Shown: positions 9,574 to 19,733, counted from the first letter of the stretch. The stretch is DNA of 64,000 nucleotides from Rhodococcus sp. 4CII (GCF_014256275.1 NZ_JACCFE010000002.1:6056001-6120000), one strand, 5' to 3'. Numbers and translations: made by a program. Notes: generated from the sequence alone by a model not told the origin.

Positions 9574-10128
9574 GTGACGCCCGGACCGAGAGGATCGACC
9601 GCCATCAGTAATACCCGAGACGACCTGCCAGCGTTCACGTACCCGGAGGTGGGTGCGAGCCGCGACGTTCCCTTCCCCGCGGGGTACCACCATGTGCGTG
9701 AGCAGAAGGTGATCGGTTACGGGGCAGAGGCATTCGACGCCGTGGCCGCCCACCTCTGCTCCTGGGGGATGCATCGCGGCGCCGGGCTGGACGTGCGGGC
9801 CGAGTCGCCGACGGCGGTGCCCGGAACGTCGGTCGAACTCGGCTGGGGCATCGGGCGGGTGCGACTGCGGTTCTCCTGCCGGGTCGTCTACGTCGTCGAC
9901 GAGCCGCATCGCAGGGGATTCGCCTACGGGACGTTGCCGGGGCATCCGGAGCGCGGCGAAGAGAGTTTCGTCGTCGAACAGAAGGCCGACGGCAGTGTGC
10001 TCGCGACCATCGCGGCGTTCTCGAAACCGGGGCGGTGGTTCACCCGGCTCGGCGGACCCGCGGGCCGGGTCGTCCAGCGGGTGATGACGCGCAGGTATCT
10101 CGCGGCGCTGGAGGAGGCGACACGGTAG
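9574..10128 (+). CDS. DUF1990-family protein
   Basis: About 184 residues. The pattern TYPEVGASRD at the N-terminus, the central GWGIGRVRLRFSCRVVYVVD, and the end AFSKPGRWFTRLGGP match the DUF1990 family common in actinobacteria and plants, whose biochemical role is not established. The GTG at 9574 lacks a clear ribosome site. A GAGAGGA stretch at 9588-9594 suggests the true start may lie slightly downstream, but no ATG/GTG/TTG fits there, so the N-terminal 10-15 residues are uncertain. Confidence 0.75.
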   Translation: MTPGPRGSTAISNTRDDLPAFTYPEVGASRDVPFPAGYHHVREQKVIGYGAEAFDAVAAHLCSWGMHRGAGLDVRAESPTAVPGTSVELGWGIGRVRLRFSCRVVYVVDEPHRRGFAYGTLPGHPERGEESFVVEQKADGSVLATIAAFSKPGRWFTRLGGPAGRVVQRVMTRRYLAALEEATR

Positions 10129-10239
10129 GCCGGAGCGTCCGGATCACGTATTCTCGTGGTTGGACCGGACCGGACGGGACCTTTGGGTACAACTGACTGA
10201 TCCGATGTGTCCACCCCTGACTGAGCTGGAGCCGCCGGA

Positions 10240-10983
10240 ATGATGCCCGTACATCTACGCGACAGCGTGATTCCGAAGCACGAACAACTCCGTGCCATCC
10301 TGCTGCACAAGTGCACGAAGGAACTCCAGCCCGGCGATCTGATGACGAGCGAACGAAAACTGATGCAGGACTACGGCGTCAGCCGCATCACGGTTCGTGA
10401 GGCGATCGGTCAGCTCGTCAACGAGGGCCACCTGGTCAGGGTGCGGGGCAAGGGGACCTTCGTGGCGCACCGGCCGGTGCAGTCGAAACTCCATTTGGCC
10501 TCGTTTACGGAGGAGATGCGGGCCCAGGGGCACAAGCCGACGACGGTGGTGCTGCAGAGCGAGGAGGACGCGGCGCCGGAGGCTACCGCGAGAGCCCTGC
10601 GAATCGCACCCGACACCAGCGCGTATCACGTCAAGAGGCTGCGCTTGGCAGACGGCGAACCGGTGAGCGTCGACGACGGCTGGTTCAACGCCGCACTGCT
10701 TCCCGGCCTGCTGGATCTCGACCTCACCGGGTCGATCTACCGGGCCACCGCCGACACGTACGGCATGCCGATCGACCGGGCGGAGCAGACCGTGAGCGCC
10801 GATGGGGCGAGCCAGGAGATCGCGACCCTCCTCGGCGTCAAGAAGGGTGCCCCCGTGATGTACTTCGACCGGGTGTCGTTCAGCGGTCCCACTCCGGTCG
10901 AGCACACCCGCAGCTGGTACCGGTCCGATCGCTACCAACTGCAGATGGAAGTTCAGGGGGAGCGGGCTCAGCGCAGCGTCTGA
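10240..10983 (+). CDS. dasR: GntR/HutC-family regulator, DasR-like
   Basis: 247 residues. The N-terminal GntR winged helix (TSERKLMQDYGVSRITVREAIGQL, about residues 30-55) is followed by a UTRA effector domain (about 95-240). DasR-type members sense glucosamine-6-phosphate and repress GlcNAc PTS and nag genes. Its position beside EIIA, EIIB, EIIC, nagA and nagB supports that role here. The gene ends 17 bases from the convergent EIIA gene. A candidate operator lies in front of the EIIC gene at 11799-11814. The symbol is assigned from family and context, not from an alignment. Confidence 0.82.
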   Translation: MMPVHLRDSVIPKHEQLRAILLHKCTKELQPGDLMTSERKLMQDYGVSRITVREAIGQLVNEGHLVRVRGKGTFVAHRPVQSKLHLASFTEEMRAQGHKPTTVVLQSEEDAAPEATARALRIAPDTSAYHVKRLRLADGEPVSVDDGWFNAALLPGLLDLDLTGSIYRATADTYGMPIDRAEQTVSADGASQEIATLLGVKKGAPVMYFDRVSFSGPTPVEHTRSWYRSDRYQLQMEVQGERAQRSV

Positions 10984-11000
10984 GCCCGGCCGCCCCTTGG

Positions 11001-11465
11001 CTACGGCGCCGTCCAGCCGAACAGGGCGTCGCCGGTGCTCACGTCGGAACCGATCGTGGTGGTGGACACCGAATCCGGCTTGGAGTCCATCACCACCACG
11101 GGGCACACGGCGGAGTATCCGGTGCCGTCGATCTCGGTCGGATCGAATCGGACCACGGGATCGCCCGCGTCGACGTCGTCGCCTTCGGCCGCGAGCAGGG
11201 TGAATCCCTCGCCCTTCAACTTCACGGTGTCGATTCCCAGGTGGACCAGCACTCCCGCACCGGTGGAGCCGAGGACGACGAACGCGTGCGGATGCAGTTT
11301 GAGGATCTTGCCCGAGATCGGGGCGAGCACGTCGACGGCGCCCCGGTCGCGCGCCGGGTCGATCGCGACCCCGGAACCCACCATCTGTCCGGCGAACACG
11401 GGGTCGGGCACCTCTTCCAGGGCGAGCACGCGCCCGGGGAGCGGGGCCTGCACGGTCACGCTCAC
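11001..11465 (-). CDS. crr: PTS glucose/GlcNAc-type EIIA component (Crr-like)
   Basis: 154 residues with the EIIA-Glc fold. His75 in LVHLGID is the expected phospho-acceptor, and His60 in HPHAF is the partner histidine. It takes phosphate from HPr and passes it to EIIB. The GTG start at 11465 overlaps the EIIB stop by 4 bases, so EIIB and EIIA form one transcript. No HPr docking partner survives at this locus: the HPr gene is a deleted remnant. If the protein is active, HPr must come from elsewhere. Confidence 0.88.
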   Translation of the reverse strand: MSVTVQAPLPGRVLALEEVPDPVFAGQMVGSGVAIDPARDRGAVDVLAPISGKILKLHPHAFVVLGSTGAGVLVHLGIDTVKLKGEGFTLLAAEGDDVDAGDPVVRFDPTEIDGTGYSAVCPVVVMDSKPDSVSTTTIGSDVSTGDALFGWTAP

Positions 11466-11692
11466 AGGATGTCCTCGATGTCCTCGGCGAGCGTGTCCGC
11501 CTCGGGGCCGACGATGACCTGGACGACGCTGCCCGCCTTCAACACCCCGTGGGCGCCCGCAGCCTTGAGCGCGGCCTCGTCGACTTTCGCGCCGTCCTTG
11601 ACCTCGGTGCGCAGCCGGGTGATGCAGGCCTCGATCTCGACGATGTTGGCGGCACCGCCGAGGCCGCTGATGATTGCGTCCGCTTTGGACAT
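11462..11692 (-). CDS. nagF: PTS glucose/GlcNAc-type EIIB component
   Basis: A free-standing 76-residue EIIB. The phosphorylated cysteine is Cys23 in IEACITRLR, the signature of the glucose-family EIIB domain. It closely resembles the small GlcNAc EIIB (NagF) of Streptomyces, where EIIA, EIIB and EIIC are separate proteins. It is divergent from the EIIC gene and shares a 245-base control region with it. An ATG with an AGGAGAC ribosome site supports the start. NagF naming rests on family resemblance. Confidence 0.87.
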   Translation of the reverse strand: MSKADAIISGLGGAANIVEIEACITRLRTEVKDGAKVDEAALKAAGAHGVLKAGSVVQVIVGPEADTLAEDIEDIL

Positions 11693-11798
11693 CGGGTCTC
11701 CTCGTAGTTCGTGTTCGCGCTGCAGGTGATGGTGCGGAATGCGTTAGCTGGGTCACATTTGCCTGTTGACATCCTGTGCTCACCTGGTCAAACTAGCA

Positions 11799-11814
11799 AC
11801 TGGTTATGACCGGA
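11799..11814. promoter_or_regulatory. Candidate DasR-responsive element (dre)
   Basis: ACTGGTTATGACCGGA keeps the TGGT-N4-ACC core of the 16-bp Streptomyces dre (ACTGGTCTAGACCACT), with about 11 of 16 positions matching. It lies between the divergent EIIB and EIIC genes, where DasR control would be expected. A TTGACA sequence at 11766-11771 upstream could be a -35 element for the EIIC gene. The site is inferred from consensus only. Confidence 0.45.
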
Positions 11815-11937
11815 CAGTACCCGTTCGCGGTGCTGGTCCACAATAGTTTTCCGAAGCCGGACGACGCGCTCGTCGCCGCCGGATTCGAGTATCACCAGAC
11901 GCCGATTCGGCGCCCGACGCGCACAGAGAAGGCTGAT

Positions 11938-13181
<1,244 letters not shown>

Positions 13182-13185
<4 letters not shown>

Positions 13186-13298
13186 CCATGGCAGCACGAA
13201 CAGTTCTCATCGGCTCGAAGGTGGGACTGCACACCCGCCCCGAGGAGGCCCGCGACCGTCTCGCCGACCTGCTCGCCTCCGACCTCGACACACCCTGA
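13182..13298 (+). pseudogene. ptsH: HPr remnant, internally deleted
   Basis: The 38-residue product keeps the HPr N-terminus with the active-site motif GLHTRP and then jumps directly to a C-terminal stretch (ARDRLADLLASDLD). Normal HPr is about 85-90 residues, so roughly 45-50 central residues are missing, including the usual regulatory serine region. The deletion is in frame: the start still overlaps the EIIC stop and the stop still overlaps the next start (ATGA on both sides). Such a fragment cannot fold as HPr. Identification rests on the GLHxRP motif and the operon position. Confidence 0.72.
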
Positions 13299-13621
13299 TG
13301 CCGACGACGACGGAACAGGTTGTCCACGGCCGCGGTGTGAGTCCGGGCCTGGTCTGCGCGCCCCGGCTCGCGTTCGGGGCGATGATCGAGATCCCCTCGG
13401 CGGCACCGCGCGCCCGCGACCTGCTCGAGCATCTCGATTTCGTCAGTATCGGCACCAACGACCTGAGCCAGTACACGTGTGCCGTGCTCGACCCGTGGCA
13501 GCCCGCGGTGCTGGATCTGATCGGGACCGTCGGTGCCGCGGGAGCGGAGGCGGGCCCCCCCGTCGGCGTCTGCGGTGAGGCCGCGTCCGATCTCGCTCTC
13601 GCGCCCGGAGCATCCCGATGA
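13298..13621 (+). pseudogene. ptsI: PTS Enzyme I remnant with several in-frame deletions
   Basis: The product is 107 residues where Enzyme I is about 550-570. It keeps the extreme N-terminus (VVHGRGVSPGLVCAP) and then joins to the C-terminal PEP-binding part (MIEIPSAA, DFVSIGTNDLSQYT, DPWQPAVLDLIG, VGVCGEAASD). The phosphohistidine domain is gone. A second small gap lies between the QYT and DPWQ segments, and the last 30-40 residues after LALA are also lost. Every join keeps the frame, and the stop still overlaps the nagA start. It is certainly inactive as Enzyme I. Confidence 0.78.
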
Positions 13622-14799
13622 TCCTGCGCGGCAAGGTCGTCGGGGAGGACGGTGTCGTCGACGACGGCGTGGTGGTCACCGACCACGACCGAATCTCGTG
13701 GGTCGGGTCGGTCTCGGAGTACCGCGGGCAGGCGCTCCTGCCCGAACCCGATTCGTCGATACTGCTGCCCGGTCTGATCGACCTGCACTGCCACGGCGGC
13801 GCCGGCGCGGGATTTCCCAACGCCGACGCCGACGGCGCGAGGCGGGCCGCGGAGCATCACCGCCGGCACGGCACCACCGGACTGCTCGGCAGTCTCGTCT
13901 CGGCAGGGGAACAGGACCTACTCCGGCAGGCCGGGATCCTCGCAGGCCTGGTGGAACGCGGTGAGCTGCTCGGGATCCACCTGGAGGGCCCGTTCATCTC
14001 CGGTGCCCGGTGCGGCGCGCAGGATCCCGCTTCCGTGATCCCCGGAGATCCCGGCCTTTTCGAGAGGATCTGCGACGCCGCGCGCGGCACCGTCCGATCG
14101 ATGACCCTCGCGCCGGAGACGGCGCACTTCGGGGAACTCCTCGACGCGATGCACCGGCGGGGTGTGCTGCCGAGCCTCGGCCACACCGACACCGACGCGG
14201 CGACCACGGCAGCGCGGATCGCCGACGCCGCCGGCCGGCCGCTGACCGCCACCCACCTGTTCAACGCGATGCCGCCGCTGCACCACCGCGCACCAGGACC
14301 GGTGGCCGCGTTCCTGGCCGCGGCCGGTCGAGGAGACATCGTCGTCGAATTGATCGCGGATGGAGTGCATCTCGCGCCCGAGACCGTGTCGATGGTGTTC
14401 GACACCGTCGGACCCGACCAGATCGTCCTCGTCAGTGACGCCATGGCCGCCGCCGGCGTCTCGGACGGCAACTACCAGCTCGGGCCCCTGGACGTCCGCG
14501 TCTCGCGGGGTGTGGCCCGGCTTGCGACCGCCGACGGGTCCGAGGGCGCCATCGCCGGCGGCACCGCACGACTGCTGGACGTGGTGCGCACCGTCGTCGA
14601 CAGCGGCATCGGTCTCGCCGACGCCGTCGCTTCCGCGACCAGGACTCCGGCCCGGCTGCTCGGCCTGGATTCCGAACGCGGCAGCCTGGCCCCGGGTCGC
14701 CGCGCCGACATCGTCGTCACCGATCCCCACCTGCGCCCCCGCGGCGTGTTCGTCGGCGGAACGCCGGCCGGAACGGAAGGACTCGCATGGAAATCGTAA
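13618..14799 (+). CDS. nagA: N-acetylglucosamine-6-phosphate deacetylase
   Basis: A 393-residue amidohydrolase that removes acetate from GlcNAc-6-phosphate to give glucosamine-6-phosphate. Metal and active-site motifs are in order: DLHCHGG, IHLEGPF, LGHTDT, ATHLFNAM and the catalytic aspartate in VSDAMAAAG. Length is normal and no internal loss is seen, unlike the two genes before it. The ATG at 13618 overlaps the Enzyme I remnant stop. Its end overlaps nagB by 13 bases. DasR control is likely. The product of this step is the signal to which DasR responds in Streptomyces. Confidence 0.93.
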   Translation: MILRGKVVGEDGVVDDGVVVTDHDRISWVGSVSEYRGQALLPEPDSSILLPGLIDLHCHGGAGAGFPNADADGARRAAEHHRRHGTTGLLGSLVSAGEQDLLRQAGILAGLVERGELLGIHLEGPFISGARCGAQDPASVIPGDPGLFERICDAARGTVRSMTLAPETAHFGELLDAMHRRGVLPSLGHTDTDAATTAARIADAAGRPLTATHLFNAMPPLHHRAPGPVAAFLAAAGRGDIVVELIADGVHLAPETVSMVFDTVGPDQIVLVSDAMAAAGVSDGNYQLGPLDVRVSRGVARLATADGSEGAIAGGTARLLDVVRTVVDSGIGLADAVASATRTPARLLGLDSERGSLAPGRRADIVVTDPHLRPRGVFVGGTPAGTEGLAWKS

Positions 14800-15566
14800 T
14801 CCGGCAGACGCCGTCGGAGGTCAGCTCGACCGTCGCGGACATCGTCGAGGGGTACGTGCGACGCGGTCCGGCGACGCTGGGCCTCGCGACCGGTTCGTCC
14901 CCGCTCGGCAGCTACCGGGAACTCGCACGCCGACACCGTGAGTCGGGACTGGACTTCTCGGATGCCCGCGCCTTCCTGCTGGACGAGTACGTGGGACTCC
15001 CGAAAAGCCACGATCAGTCGTACTTCTCGGTGATCCGGTCGGAGTTCGTCGACCACGTGAACCTCGACCCGGGGTACGTGCTCAGCCCCGACGGCGAATC
15101 GTCCGACATCGCCGAGGAGGGGGCGCGGTACGACGCCGCCATCGCCGCGGCAGGTGGCGTCGACGTGCAACTTCTCGGCATCGGAACCGACGGCCACATC
15201 GGATTCAACGAGCCGGGTTCCGCGTTGACCTCACGCACCCGCGTCAAGACGCTCACCGAGCAGACCCGCCTCGACAATGCGCGGTTCTTCGACAGTGTGG
15301 ACGACGTCCCGCACCACGTCCTCACCCAGGGGCTCGGCACCATCAGCGAGGCCCGGCACCTCGTGATGATCGCGTTCGGCAAGGGCAAGGCAGAGGCGAT
15401 CGCCGCCGCCGCGGAGGGACCGCTCTCCGCGTTCTGCCCGGCGTCGGTGATGCAGCTGCACCCGCACGTCACGGTCGTGATCGACGAGGCTGCGGCCGGC
15501 AAGCTGCAACTGGCCGACTACTACCGGTATGCGCTGGAACACAAGCCTTCCTGGCAGTCGTTCTAG
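14787..15566 (+). CDS. nagB: Glucosamine-6-phosphate deaminase
   Basis: 259 residues. It converts glucosamine-6-phosphate to fructose-6-phosphate and ammonia, feeding GlcNAc into glycolysis. Family motifs are intact: ATGSSP for phosphate binding, LDEYVGL with the catalytic aspartate, and GTDGHIGFNEPGS with the Asp/His/Glu catalytic set. The start overlaps the end of nagA, so translation is coupled. The cutC pseudogene begins one base after its stop codon. Length and motifs indicate a working enzyme. Confidence 0.93.
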   Translation: MEIVIRQTPSEVSSTVADIVEGYVRRGPATLGLATGSSPLGSYRELARRHRESGLDFSDARAFLLDEYVGLPKSHDQSYFSVIRSEFVDHVNLDPGYVLSPDGESSDIAEEGARYDAAIAAAGGVDVQLLGIGTDGHIGFNEPGSALTSRTRVKTLTEQTRLDNARFFDSVDDVPHHVLTQGLGTISEARHLVMIAFGKGKAEAIAAAAEGPLSAFCPASVMQLHPHVTVVIDEAAAGKLQLADYYRYALEHKPSWQSF

Positions 15567-16152
15567 ATGACGCCTGTACTCGAATTGGCGTCCAGGACGT
15601 CGCGGGTGCCCGGATCGCGCGACGCGCCGGTGCGCCGCGCGTCGAGTTGTGCGCCGCGCTCGGCGCCACCGGCGGGTTGACACCGCACTGGGGGCGGGTG
15701 CCTCCGGCGTCGTGCTCGGTGCGCTGACCGCTGACAGTCGCGTCGACCGTTCCGCGCTCGCGCGTCTGCTCGACGGTATCGACCTGTCCTCGGTCGACGT
15801 GACCTTCCACCGTGCGATGGACGTCGTGGACGACCGGGCGACCGCGCTCGACACCCTCGCCGACGCCCGCATCACGCGCGTCCTCACCTCGGGCGGAGCA
15901 CCGCGGTGCATCGACGGACTGGAATCCCTCTCCCGCACGGTCACTGACGCGAACGGGCGGATTCAAGTAATGGCAGGAGGCGGGATCCGCGTCGAGGACA
16001 TCGCCGCGGTCGCAGGCACCGGCGTCGACGCCGTACACCTCTCCGCCTGACGCACCATCGCCGACAGCGGCGGCCCAGGCGGCGGCAGTGGCGGATACGA
16101 GGCCGTCGACGAAACCATCGCCCTCGCAGCGCCTGCGGCGCTGGGGATCTGA
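15567..16152 (+). pseudogene. cutC: cutC-like gene, broken by two frameshifting losses and a stop
   Basis: Pieces of a CutC-family TIM-barrel protein lie in order in three frames. MTPVLE is at the start, then a shift gives GVQDVAGARIARRAGAPRVELCAA...GGLTPH. A second shift, with about 60 residues missing, gives AGASGVVLGALTADSRVD onward to GTGVDAVHLSA. An in-frame TGA at 16048-16050 interrupts the C-terminus, which continues readably as RTIADSGGPGGGSGGYEAVDE to a stop at 16152. Pseudogene status is clear from the frames. CutC has been linked to copper handling, and its position after nagB is a common context. Confidence 0.8.
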
Positions 16153-16231
16153 ATTTGTCGGCCATTGCGTGTGATCCAGTCCGACTGCTAGAGTCGAACA
16201 AAATTTCGAATAACCTTGGGGGAGGTTGGTC

Positions 16232-17554
16232 ATGGGGGAAGTGGCGCCACCGGATCTGGAGGAGTTGCGGGCGTTCACCGCGCGTTTGCGGTGTGTCGAG
16301 CCGTGCGGGGATGCGGGGTTGGGGATCGAGTGGCTCGATGCGGTGGAGTCGTTGAAGTCGGTGGGGTGTGCGGTGCAGGCGGTGGCCACGGACGATGTCG
16401 CCACCCGCATGCGAGAGGACCGTCGGGCCCGGAGGCTCCCGCGGGCCGAGTGGGACCGCGGTATCGCAGCGCAGATTGCGTTGGCGCGAAGAGAGTCTCC
16501 GAATCGTGGTGGCCGGCATCTGGGGTTCGCGCGGGCGGTGGTGCACGAGATGCCGCACACATTGGCGTTGTTGCGGTCGGGTCGGTTGAACGAGTGGCGG
16601 GCCACCCTGTTGGTGCGGGAAACGGCGTGTCTGTCGGCGGCAGACCGGAAGATCGTCGACCACCGGTTGTGTTCGGACCCGGACATTCTCGACGGCGTCG
16701 GCGACCGCGGCCTGGTCGCAAAGGCGAAGGCGCTGGCGGTGGAACTCGACGCCGCCGCGGTCGTCGCGCGGTATCGCAAGGCGGTGTCGGAGCGGCGGGT
16801 GACGACACGTCCGGCACCGGATTCGATGGCGTACCTGAGTGTGCTGATGCCGATGGAACAGGCAGTCTGTTTGCGGGCCACACTCGGTCGGGATGCGGAC
16901 AGCCTGATCGCGACCGGGGACAGTGGTGGCCGAACCCGGAATCAGTTGATGGCGGATTTGTTGTTCGACCGCGGCACCGGGGCATCGGTGGCCTCGGGTG
17001 TGCCGGTGGCGGTGGACCTGGTGCTCTCCGACGAAACACTCCTGGCGGGTGGCAATGAGGCGGCGGACCTGACGGGGTTCGGGCCGGTGCCGGCGGCGAT
17101 AGCTCGGCAGTTGGTGGCGGACGCCCTCGATGGTGACACCGCGGTGACCTTACGAAACGTCTACTCGTGTCCGCTGTCGGGTGCGTTGACGGCGATGGAA
17201 TCGCAGTCGAGGACATTCCCGAAAGGCTTGCGGAAGCTGATCGACCTCCGGGACCGAACCTGCCGCACGCCGTGGTGTGATGCGCCGATTCGCCATCACG
17301 ATCACATCCGCTCCCGCCGCAAAGAGGGCGCCACCACGGCACGCAACGGGGCCGGTTTGTGTGAGGCCTGCAACTACGCCAAGGAAGGCGACGGCTGGAC
17401 CGCCCGTCCCGTGAGCAGGCCTGGCCGCACCCACCTCCTCGATCTCGGTACACCGACCGGGCACCACTACCGGTCGGCTGCCCCACGATTGCCGTCTGCG
17501 GCGCGACGGTCGGAAGTCGAGGCCATTCTGATTGCACATTTGCATGCGTCCTGA
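16232..17554 (+). CDS. HNH-domain protein of the DUF222/13E12 type
   Basis: 440 residues. The N-terminal three quarters match the DUF222 region of the mycobacterial 13E12-repeat family. The C-terminus has an HNH nuclease fold: DRTCRTPWCDAPIRHHDHI supplies a zinc cysteine pair and the catalytic histidines, followed by NGAGLCEACNYAKEG. These genes are multi-copy in Rhodococcus and Mycobacterium and behave like mobile or selfish elements, but no activity is established. The ATG at 16232 has a GGGGGAGG ribosome site. Codon use has more T/G-rich third positions (ttg, gtg) than the neighbours, which may reflect horizontal spread. Confidence 0.85.
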   Translation: MGEVAPPDLEELRAFTARLRCVEPCGDAGLGIEWLDAVESLKSVGCAVQAVATDDVATRMREDRRARRLPRAEWDRGIAAQIALARRESPNRGGRHLGFARAVVHEMPHTLALLRSGRLNEWRATLLVRETACLSAADRKIVDHRLCSDPDILDGVGDRGLVAKAKALAVELDAAAVVARYRKAVSERRVTTRPAPDSMAYLSVLMPMEQAVCLRATLGRDADSLIATGDSGGRTRNQLMADLLFDRGTGASVASGVPVAVDLVLSDETLLAGGNEAADLTGFGPVPAAIARQLVADALDGDTAVTLRNVYSCPLSGALTAMESQSRTFPKGLRKLIDLRDRTCRTPWCDAPIRHHDHIRSRRKEGATTARNGAGLCEACNYAKEGDGWTARPVSRPGRTHLLDLGTPTGHHYRSAAPRLPSAARRSEVEAILIAHLHAS

Positions 17555-17590
17555 CCGTGCGGCCACGAGAATCGTCGTAGGGTCGTGTGC

Positions 17591-18082
17591 ATGGCCGGCT
17601 GGAACGAGTTCGCCGAAGCTGCACCGCGGATTGCCGCTGTTTTCTCGCGAAGGCACGCGGCGACCGGAAACCTGTGCATGCTCGGCACGCTTCGCTCCGA
17701 CGGTTTTCCGCGGATCAGTCCGGTCGAGCCGAGATTCTTCGAGAGCCAACTGTGGATCGCCGGAATGCCGAACACCACGAAGTTCCGGGACCTGGCTCGC
17801 GATCCGCGATTCTGCCTGCACACGGCAACCGTCGACACCGAGGTGAAGGAGGGCGACGCGAAACTGTGGGGAGTCGTCGACGACGTCCAGGACAAGGCCC
17901 TGCATCAGCGCTTCGCTCAGGCGCTGTTCGAGGAGACCGGGTTCGATATTCGCGGACAGGAATTCGATCATTGCTACCGAGCCGACCTGACCGGCGGCTC
18001 GGCGGTGGAGGTCGGCGACGGCCATATGGACATCACGATCTGGAAGCCGGGGGAGCCCGAGCGCGTCGTACGAAAACACTGA
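17591..18082 (+). CDS. Pyridoxamine 5'-phosphate oxidase-fold protein
   Basis: 163 residues forming a single split-barrel flavin-binding fold typical of actinobacterial PNPOx-like proteins: LCMLGTLRSDGFPRISPVEPRF near the start and LWIAGMPNTTKFRDLARDPRF mid-way. Members bind FMN, F420, heme or biliverdin and act as small reductases. The cofactor cannot be decided here. The ATG at 17591 is preferred over the GTG two codons upstream. It stands alone between the HNH gene and the valine operon. Confidence 0.8.
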   Translation: MAGWNEFAEAAPRIAAVFSRRHAATGNLCMLGTLRSDGFPRISPVEPRFFESQLWIAGMPNTTKFRDLARDPRFCLHTATVDTEVKEGDAKLWGVVDDVQDKALHQRFAQALFEETGFDIRGQEFDHCYRADLTGGSAVEVGDGHMDITIWKPGEPERVVRKH

Positions 18083-18138
18083 CTGCTCACTCGTGCCACG
18101 GCGTACCGAGCGTAGATCTGGTGGACTTTTCTCGTCCC

Positions 18139-18166
18139 TGGACATACATGGACATCCAACTATAGG
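18139..18166 (+). promoter_or_regulatory. Possible promoter for the mmsA operon
   Basis: TGGACA (18139-18144), a 16-base spacer and TATAGG (18161-18166) resemble a sigma-A type promoter. The ATG of mmsA is 55 bases further on. The -35-like block is repeated as GGACATACATGGACAT, so a regulator site is also possible. Prediction from consensus only. Confidence 0.35.
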
Positions 18167-18220
18167 ATGAGCTATATATTCGGAACTCCCTCATCATCGA
18201 GTAAGGAACGGGTTCGCACA

Positions 18221-19723
18221 ATGGTTCAAGAGCTATCCCACTTCGTCGGCGGCAAGCGCGTCCCCGGTGCGTCCAACAAGTTCGGCGACGTCTACGACCC
18301 CAACACCGGTGAGGTTCAATCGCGCGTGCCGCTCGCCGACAAGGCCGAGACCGAGGCGATCATCGCGAACGCGGTGGAGGCTCAGCGGGAATGGGCGCTG
18401 TTCAACCCGCAGAAGCGCGCCCGCGTCCTGATGAAGTTCCTCCAGCTCGTGCAGGAAGAAATGGATTCACTGGCACGGCTGCTGTCGTCGGAGCACGGCA
18501 AGACGATCCCCGATGCAAAGGGCGACATCCAGCGCGGCCTCGAGGTCATCGAGTTCGCCCTCGGCGCGCCCCACCTGCTCAAGGGCGAGTACACGGAATC
18601 CGCCGGTACCGGCATCGACGTCTACTCGATGCGGCAGCCGCTCGGTGTCGTCGCCGGCATCACCCCCTTCAACTTCCCGGCCATGATTCCGCTGTGGAAG
18701 GCCGGCCCCGCGCTGGCCGCCGGTAACGCCTTCATCCTGAAGCCGTCCGAGCGCGACCCGTCGGTGCCGCTGCGTCTGGCCGAGTTGTTCCTCGAGGCCG
18801 GTCTGCCCGCGGGTGTGTTCAACGTGGTCAACGGCGACAAGGAAGTGGTGGACGTCCTGCTCACCGACGACCGCGTCAAGGCTGTCGGATTCGTCGGGTC
18901 CACACCGATCGCGCAGTACATCTACGAGACCGCCGCGGCCCACGGCAAGCGCGCGCAGTGCTTCGGTGGCGCGAAGAACCACGCGATCGTCATGCCCGAC
19001 GCCGACCTCGACGAGGTCGCGGACGCACTCATCGGCGCAGGGTACGGCTCCGCGGGCGAACGCTGCATGGCGATCTCGGTCGCCGTCCCGGTGGGCGAGG
19101 AGACCGCGGACGCGCTCGTCGCGAAGCTGACCGAACGGGTCGGCAAGCTGAAGATCGGGCGCAGCGACGACGAAGGCGCCGATTTCGGCCCGCTGGTCAG
19201 CAAGGACGCCCTCGAACGCGTGAACAACTACATCCAGATCGGCCTCGACGAGGGCGCCGAGGCAGTGGTCGACGGCCGCGGCTTCACCCTCGAAGGCCAC
19301 GAGAACGGCTTCTTCGCCGGTGCGACCCTGTTCGACAAGGTCACCACCGACATGCGCATCTACAAGGAGGAGATCTTCGGGCCCGTCCTGCTTGTCGCCC
19401 GTGCCGCGGACTACGAGGAGGCGCTGCGCCTGCCCACCGAGCACGAGTACGGCAACGGCGTCGCGATCTTCACCCGCGACGGCGACACCGCCCGCGACTT
19501 CACCAACCGCGTCAACGTCGGCATGGTCGGCGTCAACGTCCCGATCCCGGTGCCCATCGCGTACCACACGTTCGGCGGCTGGAAGCGGTCCGGATTCGGT
19601 GACCTCAACCAGCACGGTCCCGACTCTTTCCGCTTCTACACCAAGACCAAGACGGTGACGCAGCGCTGGCCCTCCGGCAAGAAGGAAGAGACCAACCACT
19701 TCGTCATCCCGACGATGAACTGA
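18221..19723 (+). CDS. mmsA: Methylmalonate-semialdehyde dehydrogenase (CoA-acylating)
   Basis: A 500-residue aldehyde dehydrogenase that turns methylmalonate semialdehyde plus CoA and NAD into propionyl-CoA at the end of valine breakdown. The nucleophile is Cys282 in GERCMAIS, and the MmsA-type GITPFNFPAMIPLW motif is present. An upstream extension to 18167 is open, but the ATG at 18221 has an AAGGA site and gives the usual start MVQELSHFVGGKRV. It is the first gene of a five-gene operon with an isobutyryl-CoA dehydrogenase-like gene, a hydrolase, mmsB and an enoyl-CoA hydratase. Confidence 0.94.
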   Translation: MVQELSHFVGGKRVPGASNKFGDVYDPNTGEVQSRVPLADKAETEAIIANAVEAQREWALFNPQKRARVLMKFLQLVQEEMDSLARLLSSEHGKTIPDAKGDIQRGLEVIEFALGAPHLLKGEYTESAGTGIDVYSMRQPLGVVAGITPFNFPAMIPLWKAGPALAAGNAFILKPSERDPSVPLRLAELFLEAGLPAGVFNVVNGDKEVVDVLLTDDRVKAVGFVGSTPIAQYIYETAAAHGKRAQCFGGAKNHAIVMPDADLDEVADALIGAGYGSAGERCMAISVAVPVGEETADALVAKLTERVGKLKIGRSDDEGADFGPLVSKDALERVNNYIQIGLDEGAEAVVDGRGFTLEGHENGFFAGATLFDKVTTDMRIYKEEIFGPVLLVARAADYEEALRLPTEHEYGNGVAIFTRDGDTARDFTNRVNVGMVGVNVPIPVPIAYHTFGGWKRSGFGDLNQHGPDSFRFYTKTKTVTQRWPSGKKEETNHFVIPTMN

Positions 19724-19733
19724 TCGGACCCGT

